Shown here: positions 33,176 to 41,239 of the stretch, piece after piece
How the letters are laid out: every line of letters starts with the position of its first letter
Position numbering within the stretch: position 1 is the stretch's first letter
Source of the DNA: an uncultured Alphaproteobacteria bacterium
GTDB taxonomy: Bacteria > Pseudomonadota > Alphaproteobacteria > Geminicoccales > Geminicoccaceae
Length of the DNA stretch: 64,000 nucleotides
NCBI GenBank assembly: GCA_937995535.1
Contig: CALKJU010000055.1
Coordinates: 1-64,000 of the forward strand
Reading direction: 5' to 3'
Notes under the pieces: generated by a model
Seen by the model: only the letters and a program-made list of their open reading frames with translations
Told to the model about the DNA's origin: nothing
Databases searched by the model: none
Position numbers and translations under genes: made by a program

Positions 33176-33465
33176 GCGGGTTGCTCGGCCGGCCCACGGC
33201 GTCACGCGGCGCGAGCCCGCGTGCTGCCTGCCGCAGGCCTACGGCTCCGGCGTCGCCGAGCGGGTCCCGATTGGTCACACCGCTCTTGGATCTGGCCTGG
33301 AGATTCTCGGGTGCGTCCGCGCTGCGATGTGACCTAGCCGGCGAATTTCCTTGCTGGCGGTAGGGACGATCGCCTAACATGTAGGATCATTGTCGTCATA
33401 ATCCTGTCACGGTCGTCCCTCGTGATGGGCTGCCGTTCGCAGGTTGCCGCCACGGGGAATCGACC
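33176..33465 (+). promoter_or_regulatory. 290-bp gap with a candidate sigma-70 promoter for hisE
   Basis: No gene is seen. TTGCTG (33351-33356) and TAACAT (33375-33380) are spaced by 18 bases and give a plausible promoter about 80 bp before hisE. The stretch 33340-33410 is less GC-rich than its surroundings, as expected for a promoter. The first 150 bp hold no recognisable element. Confidence 0.4.
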
Positions 33466-33858
33466 ATGCTGGAGCCGACGGAGGGAAGCGCCGAGGGCGC
33501 GTGCGAGCCGGCGGTCGTGCCGCGGCTGCCCGCACGCGATCGGCTCGCCGAGCTCGCTTCGGCCGTCGAGCAAGAGCGCGCGCGCGCCGGTGCCGCCTCG
33601 CGGACCGGCCGGCTGCTCGCGTCGGGGCTCCCGAAGATGGCGCAGAAACTCGTCGAGGAGGCCGGCGAAGTGGTGGTCGACGCGATGCGCCACGACCGCC
33701 GCGCCGTCATCGAGGAGAGTGCCGATCTCCTGTACCATCTGACCGTGCTCTGGACGGAGCTGGGCATCCGCCCGGACGACGTCTGGCTGGAAATGGATCG
33801 GCGCCGGGCGCTGCTCGGGCTCGCCGAGAAGCTGCCGAAGGACAAGCCGGTGGCCTGA
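33466..33858 (+). CDS. hisE: Phosphoribosyl-ATP pyrophosphohydrolase HisE
   Basis: The 130-residue protein has the MazG-type fold of HisE: an N-terminal LAELASAVEQERARAG helix and the metal-binding core KLVEEAGEVVVDAM and EESADLLYHLTVLW (about 60-95). It removes pyrophosphate from phosphoribosyl-ATP in the second step of histidine synthesis. About 25 extra N-terminal residues precede the usual start of the fold. No other his gene is in the window, whereas hisE often follows hisF in related bacteria. Confidence 0.88.
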   Translation: MLEPTEGSAEGACEPAVVPRLPARDRLAELASAVEQERARAGAASRTGRLLASGLPKMAQKLVEEAGEVVVDAMRHDRRAVIEESADLLYHLTVLWTELGIRPDDVWLEMDRRRALLGLAEKLPKDKPVA

Positions 33859-33919
33859 AGTCACCGGTTCCCACGGCGCGCCGCTGCGGGCACCTTCCCC
33901 GCGTTGGGCGGAGGGAGCG

Positions 33920-34738
33920 ATGGCCGTCGAGCCATGGGATCTGCGCGGCCGGGTTGCGCTCGTCACGGGTGCCGGCCGCGGCCTCGGTCGGGCGTTCGCC
34001 GAGCGGCTTGCCGCGCGCGGCTGTGCGGTGGGCATGCACGGCCTGCGCGAGGATGGTCCGGCCGAGTATCGTGAGGGTACGACGCTGAGCGCCGCAGCGG
34101 CCGAGGTCGGCCGCACCTACGCCGTGCCGACGCTCCGCGTCCTTGGTGACCTGACCCGTGGCGACGAGGTCGAGCGGGTCGTCGGCTCGGTCGAGGCGAC
34201 CCTTGGTCCGCTCGACATCCTGGTCCACAACGCCGGTGGCGACATCGCCGCCGCCGGTGGCAAGCCCGATCCGAACGACGCCGTTGCGATCGCCGAGGTC
34301 GACATCCGCGCGGTGCTGGACCGCAACCTGCTCAGCACCATCCTGGTCTGCCGGCGGGTCGCCGCCGCCATGATGGCGCGCCGCGCGGGCCGCATCCTGA
34401 CGATCAGCTCGACCGCCGCCTTTCGCGGCCGCACCCAGGGCGCCATCTACGCCACCGCCAAGGCCGGTGTCGTGCACTACACGCGCTGCCTCGCCGACCA
34501 GCTCCGCCCCTACGGGATCAACGTGAACAGCCTCGCCCCGGGTGAGGCGCGGACCGGCCGCTTTCTGGGCACGCGTGCTGTCGACCCCGCCCGCCTCGTC
34601 ACCGAAGGTACCCTCGACCGCATCGCCACCGTCGACGAGGTGGCACGGCTGGTTGAGCTGTTCGCGGGCCCGCTCGGCGCCTTCGTGTCGGGGCAGGTGC
34701 TGCGCGTCGACGGTGCGGCGCAGTGTTGGCCCGGATAG
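33920..34738 (+). CDS. Short-chain dehydrogenase/reductase (3-oxoacyl-ACP reductase-like)
   Basis: The 272-residue SDR has TGAGRGLG for cofactor binding, HNAGG near 110, a catalytic serine in TISSTAA, and YATAK near 175. The segment after the second strand carries an insertion (DGPAEYREGTTLSAAAAEVG), longer than in FabG. It reduces or oxidises a carbonyl/hydroxyl pair of unknown substrate. It follows hisE by 61 bp and precedes the patatin gene by under 25 bp on the same strand. Confidence 0.82.
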   Translation: MAVEPWDLRGRVALVTGAGRGLGRAFAERLAARGCAVGMHGLREDGPAEYREGTTLSAAAAEVGRTYAVPTLRVLGDLTRGDEVERVVGSVEATLGPLDILVHNAGGDIAAAGGKPDPNDAVAIAEVDIRAVLDRNLLSTILVCRRVAAAMMARRAGRILTISSTAAFRGRTQGAIYATAKAGVVHYTRCLADQLRPYGINVNSLAPGEARTGRFLGTRAVDPARLVTEGTLDRIATVDEVARLVELFAGPLGAFVSGQVLRVDGAAQCWPG

Positions 34739-34757
34739 GATGGCGGGCCCCGGAGCG

Positions 34758-36092
34758 ATGCCCATGGCCGCCCACGACCCACTGCCGCTGCCGATCAGCC
34801 TCGCCCTGCAGGGCGGCGGCTCGCACGGAGCGTTCGGCTGGGGCGTGCTGGAGCGGCTGCTCGAGGAGCCAGGTCTGGCCATCAGGGCGGTCAGTGGCAC
34901 GAGCGCCGGGGCGGTCAACGGCTTCGTGCTCGGCTTCGGCTGGCTGGAGGGCGGTCGGGCCGGCGCCGTCGCCGCCCTGGCTCGGTTCTGGGAGGCGGTT
35001 GCGGCGGCACAGGAGCGGCTGACGCTGGGTCTGTTCGACCGGACCCGGTTCGGCTTGCCGCCGGGCGATCCGGGCCTCGACGACAACCCTCTCTATCTCT
35101 TCGCCGACCTCGTCAGCCGGCTGCTCTCGCCCTATGAGCTGGGCCTGCCCGACACCCATCCCCTGGAGCATGTGTTCCGCCAGGAGCCGCGCTTGGCACC
35201 GCTCGACCGGCTCGACGTGACCGCGCTGGTCGCGGCGGGCGGGCCGCGCGTCTGGGTCACGGCCACGGACGTGACCACCGGCGAGGCGATGCTGTTCGGC
35301 GGCGATGTGCTGACCCGCCGGCAGGTGCTCGCCTCGGCCTGCCTGCCCACCCTGACGCGAGCCGTCCGTGAAGGCGGGCGGATCTATTGGGACGGCGGCT
35401 ACAGCGCCAATCCGGCGCTCAAGCCGCTGATGCGCGCGGACGAGGTGAACGACCTCCTGATCGTCCAGGTCAACCCGCGCGACCGCGCCGAGGAGCCGGA
35501 CACCGCCCGCGCCATCATCAACCGGATCAACGAGGTGAGCTTCAACAGCTCGCTGCTGTGGCAGACGCGCGGCATCGAGCGCCTCAACGACATCGTCGTC
35601 GCGATCGAGGCGCTGCTCGACGGGCTGGCCAACGAGCCGGCGATCGACGAGGCGGTGCGTCGCCGCGTCCTGGAGCGGGCGCGCGCGACGCTCGGCCGCC
35701 ATGCCGCGCTGCGTCGTACCCTGGCCCACCGCATCGGCTGCCCGCCGCTCAACCTGCTCCTGCCCCGCCGCCTGCTCGCGGCGCTCGCCGACCTCGCGCC
35801 GGATCCGGCCGAGGTCGTGATGACGCCGCTGCGGCGAATGGCGGTGCACATGATCGACGCCGATGCGCCGGGGGATCGCGGGATCGAGCGTTTCGGCGCC
35901 TCGAGCAAGCTCAATGCGAGCCGGTGGTTCATCGAGGAGCTGCGCGAGTTCGGCCGCGCCCGCGCCGAGGCTTGGCTGCGCGAGACGCTGCCGCTGATCC
36001 TCGAGATGCGGGCGACAGGCGAGGTGCTGTCGACCTTCTGGCACGGCGGCGACAGGACGGCGCCCGCGACGCCGCGGTTCAGCGAGCGCTGA
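34758..36092 (+). CDS. Patatin-like phospholipase
   Basis: The roughly 444-residue protein has the patatin catalytic elements: the oxyanion loop LQGGGSHGAFGWG near the N-terminus, the nucleophile serine in GTSAGA near 50, and the catalytic aspartate in WDGGYSANP near 210. It hydrolyses acyl esters of lipids by a Ser-Asp dyad and appears cytoplasmic. The C-terminal 180 residues are helical and charged, as in bacterial DUF3734-type patatins. Several in-frame ATGs (34740, 34758, 34764) are possible; GGAG at 34752-34755 best fits the later ones. It converges on glcE with a 15-bp gap. Confidence 0.85.
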   Translation: MPMAAHDPLPLPISLALQGGGSHGAFGWGVLERLLEEPGLAIRAVSGTSAGAVNGFVLGFGWLEGGRAGAVAALARFWEAVAAAQERLTLGLFDRTRFGLPPGDPGLDDNPLYLFADLVSRLLSPYELGLPDTHPLEHVFRQEPRLAPLDRLDVTALVAAGGPRVWVTATDVTTGEAMLFGGDVLTRRQVLASACLPTLTRAVREGGRIYWDGGYSANPALKPLMRADEVNDLLIVQVNPRDRAEEPDTARAIINRINEVSFNSSLLWQTRGIERLNDIVVAIEALLDGLANEPAIDEAVRRRVLERARATLGRHAALRRTLAHRIGCPPLNLLLPRRLLAALADLAPDPAEVVMTPLRRMAVHMIDADAPGDRGIERFGASSKLNASRWFIEELREFGRARAEAWLRETLPLILEMRATGEVLSTFWHGGDRTAPATPRFSER

Positions 36093-36107
36093 TTCCGCCG
36101 GCCGACC

Positions 36108-37334
36108 TCAGATCGCGGCCGCGAGCCGGCCAGGGTTGAGGACGCCTTTCGGATCGAAGCCTTGCTTGACCCGTCGCGTCAGCCCCTCGAGCAGCACCGG
36201 CTCGGGGTGCATCGGCGGGACGATCCGACGAAGCTCCTCGGGCGCACGCACCAGTGTCGCGTGCCCAGCGCCCGGCGCGAGCCCGGCGCGAATCTGTCCG
36301 CAGCCGGCATCCGCTGGCACATGGCCCAGGGCCAGCCACACCAGCCCGCCCGACCAGTCGAAGAGGATCTCCGGGTCGAGTGGGGCAGCGCGCGCCGCGA
36401 CGGCCGCCGCATCGGTCGGCGCGCAGGTGACCCGCCAGAGCAGCGGGGCGAGCGCATCCACGAGCCGAACGTCGCGAATCTCCCGCCAGAGACGCCGGGT
36501 CGCATCGGCGCCGAGGCGGATCGCTTCGAGACCCGCCGGCCGGGCCACGACCCGCATCAGCGCGTCGAGCCGGTACCCGACCGAGGTCGCGGTGCCCTCG
36601 ACGCGCAGGGCGGCCAAGGCACGTCCGGCACCGGCGACCTCGGGAACCGCCGATCGCGCCGTGGCGCGCTCGGGCAGCACGGCGGCTGCCGACACCTCGC
36701 AGGAGCTGCCCATCGCGCGGCGCAGCGCGGTCAGCAGCTTGGTCATGTCGCCGCCGCTGAGGAGCAGCGTGGCGCGGTCGGTGGCAGCCGGCAGGACCTT
36801 GAACGTGATCCGGCTCATCACCGCCAGCGTGCCGTACGAGCCGGCCAGCAGCTTGGGGAGATCGTAGCCGGTTACGTTCTTCATCACCCGGCCGCCGGCC
36901 TTGATCGTCTCGCCGTGGCCGGTGACGCATTGCACGCCGAGGATGTGATCGCGCGCCGCACCGGCCTTGATCCGGCGCGGGCCGGCGAGGTTGCAGGCGA
37001 ATACCCCACCGATGCTCTGCAGGTTCGCAGGGCCACCGAGAACGACCCCATAGTCCGCCGGTTCGAAGGCGAGCTCCTGGTGACGCTCGGCGAGCATCGC
37101 CTCGATCTCGATCAGCGGCGTCCCGGCAGCCGCCGACATGACGAGCTCGTCGGGCTCGTACATGTCGATGCCGCTCATCCGCGCAAGGCGCAGCTCGGCG
37201 CGCGCGTCGACCGGGCGGCCGAGGCCGCGCTTGCTGCCGCGCCCGATCACCTCGAGCGGTGCCTCCTCGGCGACCGCCCAGCGGACGACCTGCTCCAGCT
37301 CGTCGAGGCTCGTCGGCTCGAAGACCTCGCGCAT
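36108..37334 (-). CDS. glcE: Glycolate oxidase FAD-binding subunit GlcE
   Basis: The 408-residue protein is a PCMH-type FAD-binding subunit. It starts MREVFEPTSLDELEQVV and has VIGRGSKRGLGRP, SAAAGTPLIEIEAMLAE, the FAD loop QSIGGVFACNLAGPRR near 105 and KNVTGYDLPKLLAGSYG near 150, ending with KQGFDPKGVLNPGRL. With GlcD and GlcF it forms the membrane-associated glycolate dehydrogenase. It follows glcD with a single base between stop and start. The third subunit gene, glcF, is at 13.6 kb. Confidence 0.92.
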   Translation of the reverse strand: MREVFEPTSLDELEQVVRWAVAEEAPLEVIGRGSKRGLGRPVDARAELRLARMSGIDMYEPDELVMSAAAGTPLIEIEAMLAERHQELAFEPADYGVVLGGPANLQSIGGVFACNLAGPRRIKAGAARDHILGVQCVTGHGETIKAGGRVMKNVTGYDLPKLLAGSYGTLAVMSRITFKVLPAATDRATLLLSGGDMTKLLTALRRAMGSSCEVSAAAVLPERATARSAVPEVAGAGRALAALRVEGTATSVGYRLDALMRVVARPAGLEAIRLGADATRRLWREIRDVRLVDALAPLLWRVTCAPTDAAAVAARAAPLDPEILFDWSGGLVWLALGHVPADAGCGQIRAGLAPGAGHATLVRAPEELRRIVPPMHPEPVLLEGLTRRVKQGFDPKGVLNPGRLAAAI

Positions 37335-37335
37335 C

Positions 37336-38823
37336 TCAGAACCGCGGCAGATCGGGGAAGGGAATGGCACCCTTGTGAATGTGCATCCGGCCGAGCTCGG
37401 CGCAGCGATGCAGACGCGGGAACACCTTGCCGGGATTGAGGATCTGCGCCGGATCGAACGCGCATTTCAGGCGCTGCTGCTGGGCGAGGTCGGCCTCGGT
37501 GAACATCTCCGGCATCAGGTCGCGCTTCTCGACGCCGACCCCGTGCTCGCCCGTCAGCACCCCGCCGACCTCGACGCAGAGCTTGAGGATCTCCGCACCG
37601 AAGGCCTCGGCGCGCTCGAGCTCGCCCGGCCGGTTGGCGTCGTACATGATGAGCGGATGCAGATTGCCGTCGCCGGCGTGGAACACGTTGGCCACGGCCA
37701 GCCCGTAGTGCTCGGACATCGCGCGCATCCGCTGCAGCACATGCGCGAGCTGGCTGCGCGGGATCGTCCCGTCCATGCAATAATAGTCGGGCGAGATGCG
37801 GCCGACGGCGGGGAACGCGTTCTTGCGCCCGGCCCAGAACCGCAGCCGCTCCTCCTCGCTCTCGCTGACCTTGAGGAAGGTGGCGCCATGCTGACGCGCG
37901 ATCGAGGCCACCGTCTCGACGAGCTGGTCGACCTCGGCCGCGGGCCCGTCGAGCTCGCAGATCAGCAGCGAGCCGGCCTCGCGCGGGTAGCCGGCACCGA
38001 CGAAGTCCTCGGCGGCGTTGATCGCCGGGCGGTCCATCATCTCGAGCCCGCCGGGGATGATGCCGTCGGCGATGATCGCGGCGACGCAGCTCCCGCCCTG
38101 CTCGACGCTCGGGAAGCCGATCAGCACCGCCCGAGCGGTCTCCGGTTTTTGCAGGATCCGCACCGTGACCTCGGTGACGACGCCGAGCAGGCCCTCCGAG
38201 CCGGTGATCACGCCCATCAGGTCGTAGCCGTCGGAGCCCAGATGCTTGCCACCCAGGCGCACGATCTCCCCGTTCGGCAGGACCAGCTCGAGGCCGAGCA
38301 CGTTGTTGGTGGTCAGGCCGTATTTCAGACAATGCACGCCGCCGGAGTTCTCGGCGATGTTGCCGCCGATCGTGCAGGCGATCTGCGAGGAGGGGTCCGG
38401 CGCATAGTAGAAGCCGGCATGCTCGACGGCGCGGGTGATCGCGAGGTTGGTCACGCCGGGCTGCGCGGTGACCGTGCGGTTCTCGAGATCGATCTCCAGG
38501 ATCCGGTTCAGCTTGCCCGTGCCGAGCACGATACCGTCGGTGACCGGCAGGGCGCCGCCCGACAGGGAGGTACCGGCGCCGCGCGGGACGACCTTGACCC
38601 CCTCGGCATTGCAGAGGGCTAGTACGGCAGCGACCTCGGCCGTCGTCGAGGGCAGCACCACGGCCAGGGGAAGCGCTCGATAGGCGGTCAGCCCGTCGCA
38701 CTCGTAGACGCGCCGCAGGGCCTCGTCGACAATCAGAGCCTCGCTCGGAACCAGCGCGCGCAGACGAGCGACGATCTCCGACTGTCTCGCGAGGATCGCG
38801 CCGTCCGGCTCCGGCATGTCCAT
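37336..38823 (-). CDS. glcD: Glycolate oxidase FAD-linked subunit GlcD
   Basis: The 495-residue protein is a typical GlcD: an N-terminal FAD-binding PCMH domain (about 55-235: VVPRGAGTSLSGGALP, NIAENSGGVHCLKYG) and a C-terminal FAD-linked oxidase domain (about 270-480: HAGDGNLHPLI, LTGEHGVGVEKRDLM, FDPAQILNPGKVFP). It carries the catalytic flavin that oxidises glycolate, or D-lactate to a lesser extent. It is the first gene of a glcDE pair and lies 89 bp from rpmJ. No glcC-type regulator gene is near. Confidence 0.93.
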   Translation of the reverse strand: MDMPEPDGAILARQSEIVARLRALVPSEALIVDEALRRVYECDGLTAYRALPLAVVLPSTTAEVAAVLALCNAEGVKVVPRGAGTSLSGGALPVTDGIVLGTGKLNRILEIDLENRTVTAQPGVTNLAITRAVEHAGFYYAPDPSSQIACTIGGNIAENSGGVHCLKYGLTTNNVLGLELVLPNGEIVRLGGKHLGSDGYDLMGVITGSEGLLGVVTEVTVRILQKPETARAVLIGFPSVEQGGSCVAAIIADGIIPGGLEMMDRPAINAAEDFVGAGYPREAGSLLICELDGPAAEVDQLVETVASIARQHGATFLKVSESEEERLRFWAGRKNAFPAVGRISPDYYCMDGTIPRSQLAHVLQRMRAMSEHYGLAVANVFHAGDGNLHPLIMYDANRPGELERAEAFGAEILKLCVEVGGVLTGEHGVGVEKRDLMPEMFTEADLAQQQRLKCAFDPAQILNPGKVFPRLHRCAELGRMHIHKGAIPFPDLPRF

Positions 38824-38912
38824 GCTGCGACCTCGTCCGCGGTGGCTGCCCTACCGAGGAACGATGATGGGAGTGCGGCGTCGGCCGGTCAACGACTGCC
38901 CGGCCGCGCCTC

Positions 38913-39038
38913 TCAGCCCTGTCGCGACTTGAAGCGCGGGTTGGTCTTGTTGATGACGTAGACCCGTCCCTTGCGCCGGACGAGCCGGCAGTCCTTGTGG
39001 CGGGTCTTGGCGGTACGCAGCGAATTGCGGATCTTCAT
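38913..39038 (-). CDS. rpmJ: Large ribosomal subunit protein bL36 (zinc-free type)
   Basis: The 41-residue protein starts [17 protein letters not shown] and ends RFKSRQG, the alphaproteobacterial bL36 form. It has one cysteine, so it cannot form the Cys3His zinc site of the classic type. It binds 23S rRNA near the GTPase-associated region. It lies 40 bp after rpmE on the same strand and probably shares its promoter. A GGCCGG/CCGGCC hairpin follows its stop at about 38880-38905, without a T-run. Confidence 0.95.
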   Translation of the reverse strand: MKIRNSLRTAKTRHKDCRLVRRKGRVYVINKTNPRFKSRQG

Positions 39039-39078
39039 GGCGGGCTCCGATCGGCCGGCGCGCCGAGGGCGCCTGCGA

Positions 39079-39303
39079 CTATTTCTTGCGACGGAAGTTC
39101 TGGAAGCGGCGGTTGAACTGCTCGACACGGCCGCGCTCGATGACCTGCACCGTGCCACCGGTCCAGGCCGGATGCGACTTCGGGTCGACGTCGAGGGTCA
39201 GCGTGTCCCCGGGCTTGCCGTAGGTCGAGCGCGTCTTGAACGTCGAGCCGTCCGTCATGACCACGGTGATCTCGTGGTAATCCGGATGAATGCCCTGCTT
39301 CAC
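39079..39303 (-). CDS. rpmE: Large ribosomal subunit protein bL31 (zinc-free type)
   Basis: The 74-residue protein has the bL31 pattern ([35 protein letters not shown]) and no cysteine, so it is the zinc-free C- form normal in Alphaproteobacteria. It bridges the ribosomal subunits at the central protuberance. A GGAGGAAAGG ribosome site lies 6 bases before the ATG, and a strong promoter is visible upstream. Confidence 0.95.
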   Translation of the reverse strand: MKQGIHPDYHEITVVMTDGSTFKTRSTYGKPGDTLTLDVDPKSHPAWTGGTVQVIERGRVEQFNRRFQNFRRKK

Positions 39304-39331
39304 GAACCTTTCCTCCGCACGCGGCGCCCGC

Positions 39332-39360
39332 TATATATCGGCGCGACGCGCCCCCCTCAA
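39332..39360 (-). promoter_or_regulatory. Sigma-70 promoter of rpmE-rpmJ
   Basis: On the minus strand TTGAGG (39360-39355) and TATATA (39337-39332) are separated by exactly 17 bases, a near-consensus housekeeping promoter. Transcription should start about 20 bases before the rpmE ATG. It is the clearest sigma-70 promoter in the window. Confidence 0.75.
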
Positions 39361-39421
39361 GGGGCGTGATCGTAAACCTTGTTCGCATAAGAACCTCGCG
39401 CGGGCCGCGGTCGGGAATGCG

Positions 39422-41239
39422 ATGACGGAAGCCGGGCGCTCGCGGCTCGCGGATGGCAGCAAACGCGCTCCAAGCCGCGACCTGGGCCAGTTGCGGCGCT
39501 TGGCTGCCTATCTGATCCCTTACCGGGCGCAGGTGGCGGGTGCGCTCGCCGCCCTGATCGTCGCCGCGGTGGCGGTGCTCTCCCTGGGCGTCGGCATCCG
39601 CTACGTGATCGACGGCGGCTTCGTCGAGGCGCGACCCGACGCGCTCACCCATGCCGTCGAGGCGGTGCTGATCGTCATCCTCGTCCTCGCTCTGGCAACC
39701 TTCGCCCGGAGCTATCTCGTCGCGTGGATCGGCGAGCGGGTCGTGGCCGACCTGCGCCGCGACGTCTACGCCCGCGTGGTGCGCCTGCCCCCCGGTTACT
39801 TCGAGCTGGCGCGGACCGGCGAGGTCCTGTCGCGACTGACCACGGACACAGCGATCGTCCAGACGGTCATCGGCGGCAGTGTCAGCCAGGCGCTGCGCAA
39901 CCTGCTGCTGACCGTCGGCGGGATGCTGCTGCTGGTGGCGGCGAGCCCGCGCCTCGCCGGGGTCGTCGCCATCGTCGTCCCGCTCACCGTCATCCCGGTC
40001 GTGGTCCTCGGCCGCCGCGTCCGAGCGCTGTCGCGCGCGGCGCAGGACCGGATCGGCGACATCGCCGTCCGTGTCGAGGAGAGCCTCAACGCGATCCGGA
40101 CCGTCCAGGCCTTTGCCCAGGAGGATCGCGAGAGCGAGCGGTTCGCCGCTGCGGCCGAGGAGGCGTTCGGCGCCGCGACCGCCAGCGCCCGCGCCCGCGC
40201 GCTGCTCGGGGCGATCGTCGTCGCGCTGATCTTCGGCGCGATCGTGGTCATTCTGTGGGTCGGCGGGCACGATGTCCTGGCCGGGCGCATGACCGCCGGC
40301 GAGCTGTCCTCCTTCGTGTTCTTCGCCGCCGTGGTGGCGAGCGCGATCGGCGGGCTGAGCGACGTCGCGGGTGATCTGCAGCGCGCCGCGGGGGCGGCGG
40401 AGCGGCTGCTCGACCTCCTGGCCACCGAGCCGGACATCCGCGCGCCGGCCAACCCCCTGCCGCTGGTCGCCAAGGCGCAGGGCGCGGTGACGATGGAGCG
40501 GGTGCGCTTCGCCTATCCGGCGCAGCCCGAGCGGCTGGTCCTCGACGGTCTCGACCTCGTCGTGCGGCCGGGCGAGACCGTGGCGCTGGTTGGGCCGTCG
40601 GGCGCCGGCAAGACCACCGTGTTCCAGCTCCTGCTGCGCTTCTACGACCCGCTCAGCGGGGTGATCCGCCTCGACGGGCAGCCACTGGATGCGCTGGACC
40701 CGCAGCAGTTCCGCACCCGGATCGGGCTGGTCCCGCAAGAGCCTTTCATCTTCTCGGCGGACGCCTGGAGCAACATCCGCTACGGGCGGCCCGAGGCGAG
40801 CGACGCGGAGGTCCTCGCCGCGGCCGAGGCTGCGGCGGCGCTCGAGTTTCTCGAGGCCCTGCCGAACGGCCTCGCGACCTTCCTCGGCGAGAAGGGCGTG
40901 CGGTTGTCCGGTGGCCAGCGGCAGCGGATCGCGATCGCCCGGGCATTGCTGCGCGATCCGGCGCTGCTGCTGCTCGACGAGGCGACGAGTGCCCTCGACG
41001 CGGAGAACGAGCGGCTCGTGCAGATCGCGCTGGAACGGCTGATGCGCGGCCGGACCAGCATCGTCATCGCCCATCGTCTGGCCACGGTGCAACGCGCCGA
41101 CCGCATCCTGGTGATGGAGCGCGGCCGGATCGTCGAGCAGGGCCGCCACGGCGAGCTCCTCGCCCGCGGCGGCCTCTACGCACGCCTCGCCGAACTCCAG
41201 TTCGCCAACGGCCTCCTCAGCGAGGCGCGCAGCGCCTAG
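39422..41239 (+). CDS. Exporter-type ABC transporter (MsbA/LmrA-like half-transporter)
   Basis: The 605-residue protein has a six-helix membrane domain (about 30-330) and an ATPase domain (about 360-600) with [58 protein letters not shown] and IVIAHRLATVQ. It should form a homodimer that exports lipids, drugs or peptides. It resembles ABC exporters encoded near rpmE in many Alphaproteobacteria. The stop codon lies within the palindrome CCTAGG, which also contains the stop of the convergent OmpA-domain gene, so the two coding regions overlap by 4 bp. Confidence 0.88.
   Translation: MTEAGRSRLADGSKRAPSRDLGQLRRLAAYLIPYRAQVAGALAALIVAAVAVLSLGVGIRYVIDGGFVEARPDALTHAVEAVLIVILVLALATFARSYLVAWIGERVVADLRRDVYARVVRLPPGYFELARTGEVLSRLTTDTAIVQTVIGGSVSQALRNLLLTVGGMLLLVAASPRLAGVVAIVVPLTVIPVVVLGRRVRALSRAAQDRIGDIAVRVEESLNAIRTVQAFAQEDRESERFAAAAEEAFGAATASARARALLGAIVVALIFGAIVVILWVGGHDVLAGRMTAGELSSFVFFAAVVASAIGGLSDVAGDLQRAAGAAERLLDLLATEPDIRAPANPLPLVAKAQGAVTMERVRFAYPAQPERLVLDGLDLVVRPGETVALVGPSGAGKTTVFQLLLRFYDPLSGVIRLDGQPLDALDPQQFRTRIGLVPQEPFIFSADAWSNIRYGRPEASDAEVLAAAEAAAALEFLEALPNGLATFLGEKGVRLSGGQRQRIAIARALLRDPALLLLDEATSALDAENERLVQIALERLMRGRTSIVIAHRLATVQRADRILVMERGRIVEQGRHGELLARGGLYARLAELQFANGLLSEARSA

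Noticed and set aside
39340-39421. Terminator hairpin CGCCCC/GGGGCG upstream of the ABC transporter gene
   Set aside because: It overlaps the -35 region of the rpmE promoter and has no T-run; no transcript enters from the left on the plus strand.
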